Assembly: GCA_963823045.1 (NCBI GenBank)
Contig: CAWGKA010000012.1
Location: 1-64,000, forward strand
Direction of reading: 5' to 3'
Source of the DNA: JADLGL01 sp963823045
Lineage (GTDB): Bacteria > Pseudomonadota > Alphaproteobacteria > Rhizobiales > Kaistiaceae
Length of the DNA stretch: 64,000 nt
Notes under the pieces: model-generated
The model's database searches: none
What the model was told of the DNA's origin: nothing
The model's input: the letters and a program-made list of their open reading frames with translations, nothing else
Program-made: the position numbers and the translations under genes
Shown here: positions 1-9,266 of the stretch, in pieces
How the letters are laid out: the number at the start of each line of letters is the position of its first letter
How positions within the stretch are numbered: position 1 is the first letter of the stretch

Positions 1-711
1 TCGATCGTCTGCTTGCGGCCGGCGCCCGTGTGGCGGTGATCGACCTTGCCGGCGACAATCTGCCGGATGACGGGCGGGTGAAGCTCCACAAGGCGGACGT
101 CACCAATCGCGATGCGCTGGAAGAAGTGCTCGCCAATGTCACCGCGGAGTGGGATCACCCCCACGGCCTCATCAACGCGGCCGCGCTCGATTCGCCGCCC
201 AATGCGCCGGCCGGCGAGAACGGCCCGTTCGAGAACTATCCGGAGGAAAGCTCGACCGCGTCATGACGGTCAACGTCAAGGGCGTGTTCCTCTGCTGCCA
301 GGTGTTCGGTGCGGCGATGGCCGAGGCGAGCGCGGGTCGATCGTCAACATCGCCTCGATCTACGGCATGGTTTCGCCGGATCAGGGCCTCTACGATTATC
401 GCCGCGAACGAGGCGAGGAGTTCTACAAGCCGGTGGCCTATTCGGTGTCGAAATCGGCGCTCTACAATCTGACGCGCTATCTGGCGACCTATTGGGGCGC
501 CGCGGGCGTGCGCGTGAACACGCTCACTTTCGCCGGCGTCGCCGCCGGGCAGGATGCCGAGTTCCTCAAGCGCTACCATGCGAAGGTGCCTTTGGGGCGG
601 ATGGCGCGCGCCGAGGAATGCGCCAGCACGGCGCAGTTCCTGCTGTCGGACGCCGCGTCCTATATGACCGGATCCAATCTCGTGGTGGACGGAGGCTTCA
701 CCGCATGGTGA
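1..711 (+). CDS. SDR-family oxidoreductase, PtmA-like (5' partial, frameshifted)
   Basis: This is a short-chain dehydrogenase/reductase cut off at its N-terminus by the window edge. The visible part starts inside the Rossmann fold (AGARVAVIDLAG). It has the INAAA strand, SIVNIASIYG with the catalytic serine region, the YSVSK catalytic Tyr-Lys pair, and the usual end MTGSNLVVDGGFTAW. The substrate-loop wording around SIYGMVSPDQ resembles PtmA-type dehydrogenases of nonulosonate and flagellin-glycan pathways; that likeness is from memory, not a search. The reading frame changes near 250 and near 335, each by a single base. Its stop overlaps the start of the downstream aldehyde dehydrogenase, so the two are probably translationally coupled. 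A role in making a sugar precursor is inferred from the polysaccharide genes that follow. Confidence 0.85.
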
Positions 712-2190
712 CGGATGTGGACGCGGAGAGCACGACGCAACTGAGAACTGGATCGCCGGACAGGCGGTGCCGGCCGATTCGGGCGAATATTTCGAGAAGC
801 GCTCGCCGCATGACGGCCAGCTCCTGTCGCTGGCGCCGCGGTCAGGCGAAGAAGATATCGACATCGCGGTGCGTGAGGCGAAGGCGGCGCAGCCGGATTG
901 GGCCGAAGATTCCCGCCGTGCAGCGCGGGGCGATTCTCCATCGCATTGCCAATGCGCTCGAAGCGCGTGCCGACGAGATCGCCGCTGTGGTCGCGGTCGA
1001 GACCGGCAAGTCGCTCGGCGAGGCGAAGGGCGAAACCGGCGGTGGCATTGCCCTGGCGCGCTTCTATGCCGGCGAGGGGCAGCGCCTCTATGGCCGGACG
1101 ACGACATCCGGCACCAGCGGCAAATACGCCATGACGGTGCGGCAGCCCTGCGGCGTTGCCGGCCTCATCGTCGCCGGCCAATACGCCGATCGCCAACCTG
1201 TGCTGGAAGACGTTCCCGGCGCTCATCTGCGGCAACGGCGTCGTGTTGAAGAGCGCCGAGGATACGCCCGGCACCGCCGATATCTTCGCCGAGATCATCT
1301 ACAATGCGGGCCTTCCCGCCGGCGTCTTCAACGTCGTGCATGGCTTCGGCACCGAAGCCGGGCGTGCCGCTGGTCGAGCACCCGAATGTCGACGTGGTCT
1401 CGTTCACCGGGTCGACCGCTGTCGGCCGCTGGATCGGCGAAGTCTGCGGCCGCATGATGCGCAAGGTCTCGCTCGAACTCGGCGGCAAGAATCCGCTCGT
1501 CGTGTGCGACGACGCCGATCTCGACAATGCCGTGCGCTGGACCTGCCTGTCGGCCTTCTCCAACGCCGGCCAGCGCTGCGCTTCGGGCAGCCGCATCATC
1601 ATCTTCGAGCCGGTCTATGACGCCTTCAAGGAGAAGCTCCTCGAGGCGGTGGCGAAGCTCAAGGTTGGCCCGACCGACAATGACGATTTCGGCCCGGTCA
1701 TCAATCAGCGCCAGCTCGACGACGATGATCGCCGCCGTGGCGATCGCCAAGGAGAACGGTGCGACTGTGCTTGCCGGTGGCCAACGCCTGACGGACGCCG
1801 CGCATGCCGATGGCTGGTACATGGCGCCGACCGTGGTCGAGGGCGCGGGACCCAAGGACGAATTGTCGGTCAAGGAACTGTTCGGCCCGGTGGCCTCGCT
1901 CTATTGCGTGCCCGATTACGAGGCGGCGCTGGCGATGGCCAATGACTCGCCCTACGGCCTGACGGCTGCAATTCACACGGCGCAACGTCGATCGCGCCAT
2001 CGACTTCGCCCACCGGGTCCAGTCCGGAGTCGCCGTCGTGAACGCCGGCACCTATGGCTCGGAACCGCATATGCCGTTCGGCGGCGTCGGCCAATCCGGC
2101 AACGGCACGCGCGAGCCCGGCACCGAGGCGCTGGATATCTATTCCAACCTCAAGGACATCTACATCGTCACCGATCCGGCGCGGATCTGA
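705..2190 (+). CDS. NAD(P)-dependent aldehyde dehydrogenase (frameshifted)
   Basis: This is an ALDH-superfamily enzyme of about 495 residues, oxidising an aldehyde to an acid. The signatures are FTGSTAVG (cofactor loop), LELGGKNP (general-base glutamate) and AGQRCASG (catalytic cysteine), followed by ELFGPV and MPFGGVGQSGNG near the C-terminus. The frame changes near 740, 905, 1180, 1365, 1720 and 1975, yet every segment aligns end to end with a normal ALDH, so the breaks look like base-calling errors. The ATG at 705 overlaps the stop of the SDR gene. It lies upstream of a CMP-sugar synthetase and a transketolase, which suggests it oxidises a sugar-derived aldehyde. The true substrate cannot be read from the sequence. 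Confidence 0.85.
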
Positions 2191-2197
2191 GCGGTCG

Positions 2198-2939
2198 ATG
2201 CCAAGCGTCGTCGCTCTCATTCCCGCGCGATCAGGATCGCAGCGCGTCGTCGACAAGAACATCCGGCCGCTCGGTGGTCATCCGACGATCGCCTTCTCGA
2301 TCGCGGCGGCGAATGCGAGCGGCGTGTTCGACGCGGTCGTCGTCTCAACCGACAGCGAGCGTTACGCCGCGATCGCCAGGCACTACGGCGCCGAGGTGCC
2401 GGAGCTGCGTCCGGCCGACATCGCGACGGCGACGTCTCCCGATATCGCCTGGGTGCAGCATGTGCTGGACGGCTGGAGGCGGGCGGCCGCGCGTTCGACG
2501 CCTTCTCCATTCTGCGGCCGACAAGCCCGTTCCGCCTGCCGGAAACGATCCGCCGGGCCTGGGACGCGTTCAGGCCGAGGAGGGCGTCGACAGTCTGCGC
2601 GCGGTCGAGAAGGTCGGCCAGCATCCGGGCAAGATGTGGGTCGTCCGCGGCAAGCGAATGACGCCGCTGATGCCGCTGTCCCCGGCCGAACAGCCCTGGC
2701 ACTCGACGCAGATGGCGGCCCTGCCGGAAGTCTATGTCCAGAATGCCAGCCTGGAGATCGCCTGGACGCGCGTCGCCAAGGAAGGGACCATCGCCGGCCA
2801 CGCGGTGATGCCATTCCTGACGCAGGGCACCGAGGGGTTGGACGTCAATACCGAGTATGATTTCTGGTATTGCGAGCAGTTGGTGGCGCGTGGGGAGGCG
2901 CAGCTGCCGCAGGTTCCGCAAGCGCCGTTTTTCGGCTGA
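2198..2939 (+). CDS. Acylneuraminate cytidylyltransferase-like CMP-sugar synthetase (frameshifted)
   Basis: This enzyme of about 247 residues belongs to the NeuA/KdsB-type nucleotidyltransferases, which join CTP to a 2-keto-3-deoxy acid sugar. The N-terminus has the CTP-binding ALIPARSGSQRVVDKN loop with the invariant Arg and Lys. VVVSTDSE and ILRPTSPFR follow, the latter being a typical NeuA/PtmB motif, and DVNTEYDF near the end supplies the metal-binding Asp. Single-base shifts sit near 2488 and 2570; the middle segment with ILRPTSPFR is in the third frame. It starts 8 bases after the aldehyde dehydrogenase. It is distinct from the kdsB gene elsewhere in the window (53862-54654), so the locus probably activates a second acidic sugar. 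Which sugar is unknown. Confidence 0.8.
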
Positions 2940-2957
2940 ATCAATTGGAGCGATGGT

Positions 2958-4859
2958 TTGGGTGAACAGATCGGGACGGCCGTCCCAGGACAATTGTACT
3001 TTGCCGGCAAGAGCGAGTTCGACCGCATCAAGTCGCTCAACGCGCCGCTCGAGGAGCGGATCGCGCTGTTCGCCGATGTCTGCCGGCTGAACACGCTCTA
3101 TATGATCGCCCGGGCAGGCTCCGGGCATATCGGCTCAAGCTTCTCCAGCCTCGACATCGTCGCGCTTTTGCACCTGAAACGGATGGCAGGCGACGACGTC
3201 TATTTCTCCTCCAAGGGCCATGACGCTCCTGGCCTCTACGCCTTCCTCATCGCCACGGGCCGTATGCCGTTCGACAAGATCCACGCCCTCCGCCGCTTCG
3301 GTGGGCTGCCTGGGCATCCCGACGTCAGTGTCGAGGGCATGGTGGTCAATTCCGGCTCGCTTGGCATGGGCATCTCCAAGGCCAAGGGCATGGTGCGCGC
3401 CGATCGCCTGTCGGGCCGCAAGCGCACCATCTATGTCCTGACCGGCGACGGCGAGTTGCAGGAGGGGCAGATCTGGGAGTCGCTGGTCTCCGCGGCCAAT
3501 GATGAGCTTGGCGAAATCGTCGCCATTGTCGATCACAACAAGCTGCAGTCGGACCATCTCGTCGCCAAGACGTCCGACCTTGGCGATCTCGAAGCGAAAT
3601 TCGCCGCCTTCGGCTGGGCGGTCGGCCGCGCAGACGGGCACGACATCGCTGCCCTTGATGCCGAGTTCGAGCGGCTGTCCGCTTCGCCGCTGCCGAAGAT
3701 CCTGATCGCCGATACCGTCAAGGGTCGCGGTATCAGTTTTATGGAGCACACGGCGATGGAGTTGGATGCGGCGCTCTACCGTTTCCACTCGGGCGCGCCC
3801 GACGCCGATTCCTATCGAAGCGGTGCGCAGGAATTGCTCGACCACATCAACAAGGAACTCAGTGCGCTTGGCGCCGCGTCGCTGGAAGTCGAGACTTTCG
3901 AACAGCCGGCGGCTGCCGGCACCGGCGAAGTGCAGCGGTTGATCCCGGCCTACAGCCAGGCGCTGCTGAAGGCTGCCGACAGCAACGACAAGATCGTGGC
4001 GCTCGACGCCGATCTCGTACTCGATACTGGGCTGATCCCCTTTCGCGAACGCTTCCCGGACCGTTTCGTCGAATGCGGCATTGCCGAGATGGACATGGTG
4101 AGCCAAGCCGGTGGCCTTGCGCTTTCTGGCTATCTGCCGGTGGCGCATTCCTTCGCCTGCTTTCTGACGCCTCGTGCCAATGAGCAGATCTACAACAACG
4201 CGACGGAGCGGACGAAGATCGTCTATGTCGGCTCGCTAGCCGGTCTGCTGCCGGGCGGGCCGGGCCATTCGCATCAGGCGGTGCGGGACATCGCGGCGCT
4301 TGGCGGCGTGCCGGGCCTCACCATGGTGGAGCCCTCCTGTGCCGCCGCCGTCGGACCGCTGGTCGATTTCTGCCTGTCCGATCAAGCGCGTAGCGCCTAC
4401 ATCCGGCTTGTTTCGATTCCGTGTTCGATTCCATACGCTTATGTTGAAAACTGGCTGCCGCGGTTGGGCGAGGGCGTGTTGCTGCGGCCGGGCGGCGATC
4501 TCGTCGTCATTGGCTATGGGCCGGTACTCCTGACCGAGGCCTGGCATGCGGCCGAGACTCTGGCGGGTAGAGGGGTCAGCGTTCAGATCGTCGATATGCC
4601 CTGGCTCAATCAGGTCGATGCCGGCTGGCTTGCTTCCGTCGTCGGCGAGCGGCCGGTGGTGACGCTCGACAACCACTATTCGGGCAATGGCCAGGGCGAG
4701 ATGATCGCGGCAACACTGGCGCAGAAGGGACACAGCGCCGGCATCACGACGATCGGCGTCGACGAAATCCCGGTGTCGGGCACCAACGTCGAAGTGCTGC
4801 GCCACCACAAGCTCGACCGTGACAGCCTGGCGGAGCGCTTCCGCGCCGCGGCGGGCTGA
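2958..4859 (+). CDS. Transketolase-like protein (full length, 633 aa)
   Basis: This thiamine-diphosphate enzyme carries the N-terminal TPP-binding domain and the C-terminal pyrimidine-binding and transketolase-C domains in one chain. The TPP motif is TGDGELQEGQIWES with its partner asparagine in DHNKLQ. The active-site glutamate region is VECGIAEMDMVSQAG. Histidines in SGHIGSS and SKGHDAPG match those contacting cofactor and substrate in transketolases. The reading frame is intact. The assigned start is a TTG at 2958, 18 bases after the previous stop; no ATG is available in frame nearby. Its place inside a polysaccharide operon suggests C2-unit transfer to build an unusual sugar rather than a pentose-phosphate role, but that is inference. 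Confidence 0.85.
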   Translation: MGEQIGTAVPGQLYFAGKSEFDRIKSLNAPLEERIALFADVCRLNTLYMIARAGSGHIGSSFSSLDIVALLHLKRMAGDDVYFSSKGHDAPGLYAFLIATGRMPFDKIHALRRFGGLPGHPDVSVEGMVVNSGSLGMGISKAKGMVRADRLSGRKRTIYVLTGDGELQEGQIWESLVSAANDELGEIVAIVDHNKLQSDHLVAKTSDLGDLEAKFAAFGWAVGRADGHDIAALDAEFERLSASPLPKILIADTVKGRGISFMEHTAMELDAALYRFHSGAPDADSYRSGAQELLDHINKELSALGAASLEVETFEQPAAAGTGEVQRLIPAYSQALLKAADSNDKIVALDADLVLDTGLIPFRERFPDRFVECGIAEMDMVSQAGGLALSGYLPVAHSFACFLTPRANEQIYNNATERTKIVYVGSLAGLLPGGPGHSHQAVRDIAALGGVPGLTMVEPSCAAAVGPLVDFCLSDQARSAYIRLVSIPCSIPYAYVENWLPRLGEGVLLRPGGDLVVIGYGPVLLTEAWHAAETLAGRGVSVQIVDMPWLNQVDAGWLASVVGERPVVTLDNHYSGNGQGEMIAATLAQKGHSAGITTIGVDEIPVSGTNVEVLRHHKLDRDSLAERFRAAAG

Positions 4860-4867
4860 GCGGACGA

Positions 4868-6622
4868 ATGAGTGCGGCCAGCCTGCGCAGCCGTTTGCGG
4901 TCCTCGCCGCTGCTGCGTCCGTTGCGGCTGGCCAGGGTGCGCCGTCAGGCGCAGAGCGACGGTCATTTCGACTGGTCCGATGTGATTGGCCGAAGTGGCG
5001 ATCGCTGGCGGCAGGCGCGTGCCGACGCCAAGGGTCCGCGCGTTCTCATCGCTACCGATGTCGGGCTGCATTTCGGTGCTTCGCGGCTCGACAGCCTGCT
5101 CGCCGTCGCGCTGACATTGCGCGGCGCGCGGGTCGATACGCTCCTCTGCGATGGAGCGCTGCCGGCGTGCATGATCGGCGATATCAGCTGGTATGCCGAT
5201 CTCGGTCGGTTCACCAGGGAGGGACCGCAGGCCGATTTCTGCGCGTCTTGCTATGCCCCGGCGGCCACGGCCTGGCAGAAGCTCGGCATCGAACCGATCC
5301 GTCTGTCGAGCCTGATCGAGGAAGCCGACCGCAAGGAATTGGCCGAATGGGCCGACCGGCTCGACGGCGATGTCGAGGCGCTGAGGGCCGACGCGATCGG
5401 CGACCAGGCGCTTGCCGGGGCGCTGCGCTTCTTCGCCCGTTCGACTCTGGAAGACACGCCGGAGGCGCGCGCCGTGCTGCGCTCGTTCCTCGTCGCGGCG
5501 CGGCTGTCATATTCGGCGGCGGAGAGGCTGGTCGCGCGCGAGCATTATGATGTCGTCGTGCTGCATCACGGCATCTATGTGCCGCAGGGGCCGGCGCTGG
5601 TGGCGGCGCGCGACAAGGGGGCACGCATCGTCAGCTGGAATGTCGGCTATCGACGGCGCAGCTTCGTATTCAGCCATGGCGATAGCTATCATTTCACTAT
5701 GATCTCCGAGCGGCCGGAGCGGTGGGAGGGCCTCGATCTCACCGACGCCTGGCGGGCGGAACTCGACCGCTATTTGCATAGCCGGCGTCACGGCGCTGAG
5801 GATTGGATCGTGTTCGGCCGCAACGCACGCTTCGATGCGCCGGCCTATCTGCGCGAGCGCGGCGTCGCGCTGGACCGGCCGATCTTCCTGGCGCTCACCA
5901 ACGTCGCCTGGGACGCGCAGTTGCACTACCCGACCAACAGTTTCGCCTCGATGGGTGAGTGGCTGGTCGAGACGGTGAAATGGTTCGCCACGCGGCCGGA
6001 ACTGCAGCTAGTGATCCGCGTTCATCCCGGCGAAATCACCGGGGCGATGCCGGCCCGGGAGAAAGCGACCGACATCCTTGCCGCCGCTTTTGCGACGCTG
6101 CCGGCAAATGTCTTCGTCGTCGCGCCGGACGATCCGATCAGCACCTATTCGCTGATCGAGCTGGCTCGGGCGACGATCATCTACGCCACCAAGGCCGGCA
6201 TTGAGGTGGCGGCGTCGGGCCGGCCGCTCTTGGTGGCAGGCGACGCCTGGACGCGCGGCAAGGGTATCTCCGTCGATGTCGAGAATGCCGAAGATTATCA
6301 CCGCCGGCTGGGCGAGATGGTCGAGGTGCGGCAGCCCGATGCGGCGGCGACGGAGCGGGCGCAGCGCTACGCCTTCCACTATTTCTTCCGTCGCATGATC
6401 CCGTTGGCCGCCACAGAGCCGGCCAGCGGCTGGCCGCCCTTCTCGCTGTCCGTCCGCGATCTCTCCGAGCTTGAGGCCGGCGCCGATCGCGGCCTCGATG
6501 TGGTCTGTGACGGCATCCTCACGGGGTCGCCGTTCGAATACCCGGCGGAAACCTTGTCGCCGCGCGCGATGGCGGAGAACATTGGTCCCGGCGCGCCGCC
6601 GACAGTCGCGGCGGGTGCTTGA
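4868..6622 (+). CDS. Capsule-type glycosyltransferase-like protein (584 aa)
   Basis: I do not recognise an exact family. The protein is 584 residues with an intact frame and no signal peptide or membrane segment. The N-terminal half has a GT-B-like start (VLIATDVGLHFGASRLDSLL). The C-terminal half carries LVIRVHPGE, TYSLIELA and IIYATKAGIEVAASGRPL. That RVHP ... E/T-x-G-x-E pattern is shared by KpsC/KpsS-like and CDP-glycerol transferase-like proteins that act in capsule export or polymerisation. It starts 8 bases after the transketolase and precedes the rhamnose genes. A transferase acting on the sugar made by the upstream cassette is the likeliest job. A very basic N-terminus (RSRLRSSPLLRPLRLARVRR) may contact the membrane. 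Confidence 0.65.
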   Translation: MSAASLRSRLRSSPLLRPLRLARVRRQAQSDGHFDWSDVIGRSGDRWRQARADAKGPRVLIATDVGLHFGASRLDSLLAVALTLRGARVDTLLCDGALPACMIGDISWYADLGRFTREGPQADFCASCYAPAATAWQKLGIEPIRLSSLIEEADRKELAEWADRLDGDVEALRADAIGDQALAGALRFFARSTLEDTPEARAVLRSFLVAARLSYSAAERLVAREHYDVVVLHHGIYVPQGPALVAARDKGARIVSWNVGYRRRSFVFSHGDSYHFTMISERPERWEGLDLTDAWRAELDRYLHSRRHGAEDWIVFGRNARFDAPAYLRERGVALDRPIFLALTNVAWDAQLHYPTNSFASMGEWLVETVKWFATRPELQLVIRVHPGEITGAMPAREKATDILAAAFATLPANVFVVAPDDPISTYSLIELARATIIYATKAGIEVAASGRPLLVAGDAWTRGKGISVDVENAEDYHRRLGEMVEVRQPDAAATERAQRYAFHYFFRRMIPLAATEPASGWPPFSLSVRDLSELEAGADRGLDVVCDGILTGSPFEYPAETLSPRAMAENIGPGAPPTVAAGA

Positions 6623-6693
6623 TCGCGTCGGCCTGCCACGCTACCCAAACGTGAGGTGGCGGGCCGCCGCCGATGTAAGGGAGTGCGCGCGTT

Positions 6694-7263
6694 ATGGAGG
6701 TCTGGCGGCTCGAAATCGAAGGCCTGATCCTGATCACGCCGAAGCGCTTTGGCGATGATCGCGGCTTTTTCAGCGAGACCTACAACAAGGCGCTGTTGGC
6801 GAAGGAAGCCGGCATCGATCAGGAATTCGTCCAGGACAATTTCTCTCAATCCGTATCGGCCGGAACCATACGCGGCATGCATTTCCAGACGCCGCCAATG
6901 GCACAAGGGAAGCTGGTGCGGGTGACGAAGGGGTCGGTGATCGACATCGTCGTCGACATAAGGCACGGCTCGCCGACCTTTGGCCGCTGGGTTTCGGCCA
7001 TTCTCAGCACGGAAAACTGGTCACAGCTCTGGGTGCCGGAAGGCTTTGCCCATGGCTTTTGCACCCTGGAGCCGGACACCGAGGTGGCTTACAAGGTCAC
7101 GCAATACTACTCGGCCGAGCATGATCGCGGCCTGGCTTGGGATGACCCGGCACTCGGCATCTCCTGGCCGGTCGCCCCGGAGGATGCGGTTTTGTCCGAC
7201 AAGGATCGAAAGCACCCTAAACTGGCCGACCTCGACCAGTATTTCACCTATGAGGCGAGCTGA
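6694..7263 (+). CDS. rfbC: dTDP-4-dehydrorhamnose 3,5-epimerase
   Basis: The protein is 189 residues, the usual family length. It converts dTDP-4-keto-6-deoxyglucose to the 4-keto-L-rhamnose form, the third of the four steps to dTDP-L-rhamnose. The N-terminus reads LILITPKRFGDDRGFFSETYN. The catalytic histidine lies in IRGMHFQTPP, and the second catalytic patch (Asp/Tyr) is in the VPEGFAHGF to VTQYYSAEHD stretch. The frame is intact. It is the first of four contiguous rhamnose genes in the order C-B-D-A, with 8 bases to rfbB. Confidence 0.96.
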   Translation: MEVWRLEIEGLILITPKRFGDDRGFFSETYNKALLAKEAGIDQEFVQDNFSQSVSAGTIRGMHFQTPPMAQGKLVRVTKGSVIDIVVDIRHGSPTFGRWVSAILSTENWSQLWVPEGFAHGFCTLEPDTEVAYKVTQYYSAEHDRGLAWDDPALGISWPVAPEDAVLSDKDRKHPKLADLDQYFTYEAS

Positions 7264-7271
7264 GCGGATCG

Positions 7272-8348
7272 ATGGCGGCGCGACGGATCATCGTAACGGG
7301 AGGGGCGGGCTTCATCGGCTCGGCGCTGTGTCGCTATCTCGTGCGATCCGGCGTCGAGGTGTTGAACATCGACAAGCTGACCTACGCCGCCAATCTGAAG
7401 TCGCTCGATCCGATCGCCAATCAGGGCAACTACCGGTTTCATAAGGCCGATGTGGCTGATGCGGCGGCGATGACCGCGGCCTTCTCCGAGTTCCGGCCGG
7501 ATGCGGTGATGCACCTTGCCGCCGAGAGCCATGTCGATCGGTCGATCACCGGTTCGGCAGCCTTCATCGAGACCAATGTCTTGGGAACCTACCGTCTCCT
7601 CGAGGCGGCGCGCGCCTACTGGAATTCGCTGCCTGCCGACGAGGCGGATAACTTCCGCTTCCTCCAGGTCTCGACGGACGAGGTTTACGGCTCGCTCGGC
7701 GAGGAGGGCGCCTTCTCGGAGGCGACGGCCTACGACCCGAGCTCGCCCTATTCGGCGAGCAAGGCGGCCGCGGACCATCTCGCGCTGGCGTGGCAGCGGA
7801 CCTACGGCCTGCCGACCATCGTGTCGAACTGCTCGAACAATTACGGGCCCTATCATTTCCCGGAGAAGCTGATCCCGCTCGCCATCATCAATGCGGTCGA
7901 GGGGCGCCCGATCTCGGTCTATGGCGATGGCTCCAATGTGCGCGACTGGCTGCATGTCGAGGATCATGTGCGGGCTCTGGCGATGGTCGTCGACAAGGGC
8001 ACGCCCGGCGCCAAATACAACATCGGCTCCCGTTCGGAATCGACCAATCTGGCGCTGGTGAAGATGCTGTGCGCCATCCTCGACGATCTCCATCCCGAGG
8101 GTGCGCCGCATGAGCGGCTGATCAGTTTCGTCGCCGACCGCCCGGGCCATGATCGCCGCTATGCGATCGACCCGTCGCGCGTCGAGGAGGAGATCGGCTG
8201 GCGGCCGAGCGAGAGCCTCGAATCGGGCCTGCGCAAGACCGTCGCCTGGTATCTCGACAACCGCAATTGGTGGGAGCCGCTGCGCGGCGTCTATCGCGGC
8301 GAGAGGCTTGGCCTCATCGAGCCCGTCGAAGCCGCGGGCAGCCGATGA
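7272..8348 (+). CDS. rfbB: dTDP-glucose 4,6-dehydratase
   Basis: An extended SDR enzyme of 358 residues that oxidises dTDP-glucose, eliminates water and reduces C6. The NAD-binding motif is VTGGAGFIGSALCRYL at the N-terminus. VSTDEVYGSLGEEG carries the catalytic Thr-Asp-Glu set, and YSASKAAADH has the YxxxK pair. NNYGPYHFPEKLIPL and VYGDGSNVRDWLHVEDH are typical of RmlB. The frame is intact. The TGA stop overlaps the ATG of rfbD, indicating translational coupling. Confidence 0.97.
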   Translation: MAARRIIVTGGAGFIGSALCRYLVRSGVEVLNIDKLTYAANLKSLDPIANQGNYRFHKADVADAAAMTAAFSEFRPDAVMHLAAESHVDRSITGSAAFIETNVLGTYRLLEAARAYWNSLPADEADNFRFLQVSTDEVYGSLGEEGAFSEATAYDPSSPYSASKAAADHLALAWQRTYGLPTIVSNCSNNYGPYHFPEKLIPLAIINAVEGRPISVYGDGSNVRDWLHVEDHVRALAMVVDKGTPGAKYNIGSRSESTNLALVKMLCAILDDLHPEGAPHERLISFVADRPGHDRRYAIDPSRVEEEIGWRPSESLESGLRKTVAWYLDNRNWWEPLRGVYRGERLGLIEPVEAAGSR

Positions 8349-9265
8349 GGGTTCTCGTCATCGGTCGCAGCGGGCAACTGGCGCGCTCGCTGGCGGAGGC
8401 GTCGCATCCGGCAGGCGTCAGCATCGCCTTCGTCGGCCGCCCGGATTGCGACATCCGCGATGCGGCAAGTGTTGCCGCCGCGATCGACAAGGTGGCGCCG
8501 GATATCGTCGTCATCGCCGCGGCCTATACCGCGGTCGACCGGGCCGAGACGGAGGAGGCCGAAGCCTTCGCCGTCAATGCCGACGGCCCCGCCAATGTCG
8601 GCAGGGCCTGCGCGGCGCGCGGCGTGCCGGTGATCCTGATCTCGACCGACTATGTCTATGACGGCGCCAAGCCGTCGCCCTATGTCGAGACCGACGCGAC
8701 GGATCCGCTCGGTGCCTATGGCCGCTCCAAGCTTGCTGGTGAGGAACGGTTGACCGAGGCGCAGCCTGCCAGCGTGATCCTGCGCACCGCCTGGGTGCAT
8801 TCGCCGTTCGGCGGCAATTTCGTGAAGACGATGCTGCGCCTTGCCGAGACACGAGACGTCATCCGCGTCGTCAACGATCAGCTCGGCAACCCGACCTATG
8901 CGCCGCATCTCGCCGAAGCCGTGCTGGCGGTCGCCACCGCGATCCTCGGCGGTGGCGAGTCTGGTGGCGTCTATCACGCCGTCAGCAGTGGCGAGACGAG
9001 CTGGTTTGGCCTCGCCGGCGAGGTGTTTGCCCAGGCCGCGACGCACGGCCTGCCCGTGCCCAAGCTGGAGCCGATCGGGACGGCGGAGTATCCGACGCCG
9101 GCGCGGCGACCCGCCAATTCTCGCCTCGACACGACGAAACTTCGTAAGGCCTTCGGTGTGACGCTGCCGCCGTGGCGCGAAGGCGTTGCCGCCTGTGTCG
9201 CACGTCTCGCCGCCTCGCAACGGGCAACCGAGGCGAAACCCGCCTCGGCGGCGGCGCGGGGCTGA
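8345..9265 (+). CDS. rfbD: dTDP-4-dehydrorhamnose reductase
   Basis: This 306-residue protein catalyses the last step to dTDP-L-rhamnose with NAD(P)H. It opens with MRVLVIGRSGQLARSLAEA, the RmlD nucleotide-binding motif. ISTDYVYDG and YGRSKLAGE carry the catalytic Thr, Tyr and Lys, followed by RTAWVHSPFGGNFVKTML. The ATG at 8345 was chosen because it overlaps the rfbB stop and gives the conserved N-terminus directly. The ORF is intact, and the C-terminal tail is Ala-rich. Confidence 0.96.
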   Translation: MRVLVIGRSGQLARSLAEASHPAGVSIAFVGRPDCDIRDAASVAAAIDKVAPDIVVIAAAYTAVDRAETEEAEAFAVNADGPANVGRACAARGVPVILISTDYVYDGAKPSPYVETDATDPLGAYGRSKLAGEERLTEAQPASVILRTAWVHSPFGGNFVKTMLRLAETRDVIRVVNDQLGNPTYAPHLAEAVLAVATAILGGGESGGVYHAVSSGETSWFGLAGEVFAQAATHGLPVPKLEPIGTAEYPTPARRPANSRLDTTKLRKAFGVTLPPWREGVAACVARLAASQRATEAKPASAAARG

Positions 9266-9266
9266 G

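Noticed and set aside
172..1107. Long minus-strand frame opposite the SDR and ALDH genes
   Set aside because: Composition is shadow-like and the opposite strand carries clear enzyme motifs.
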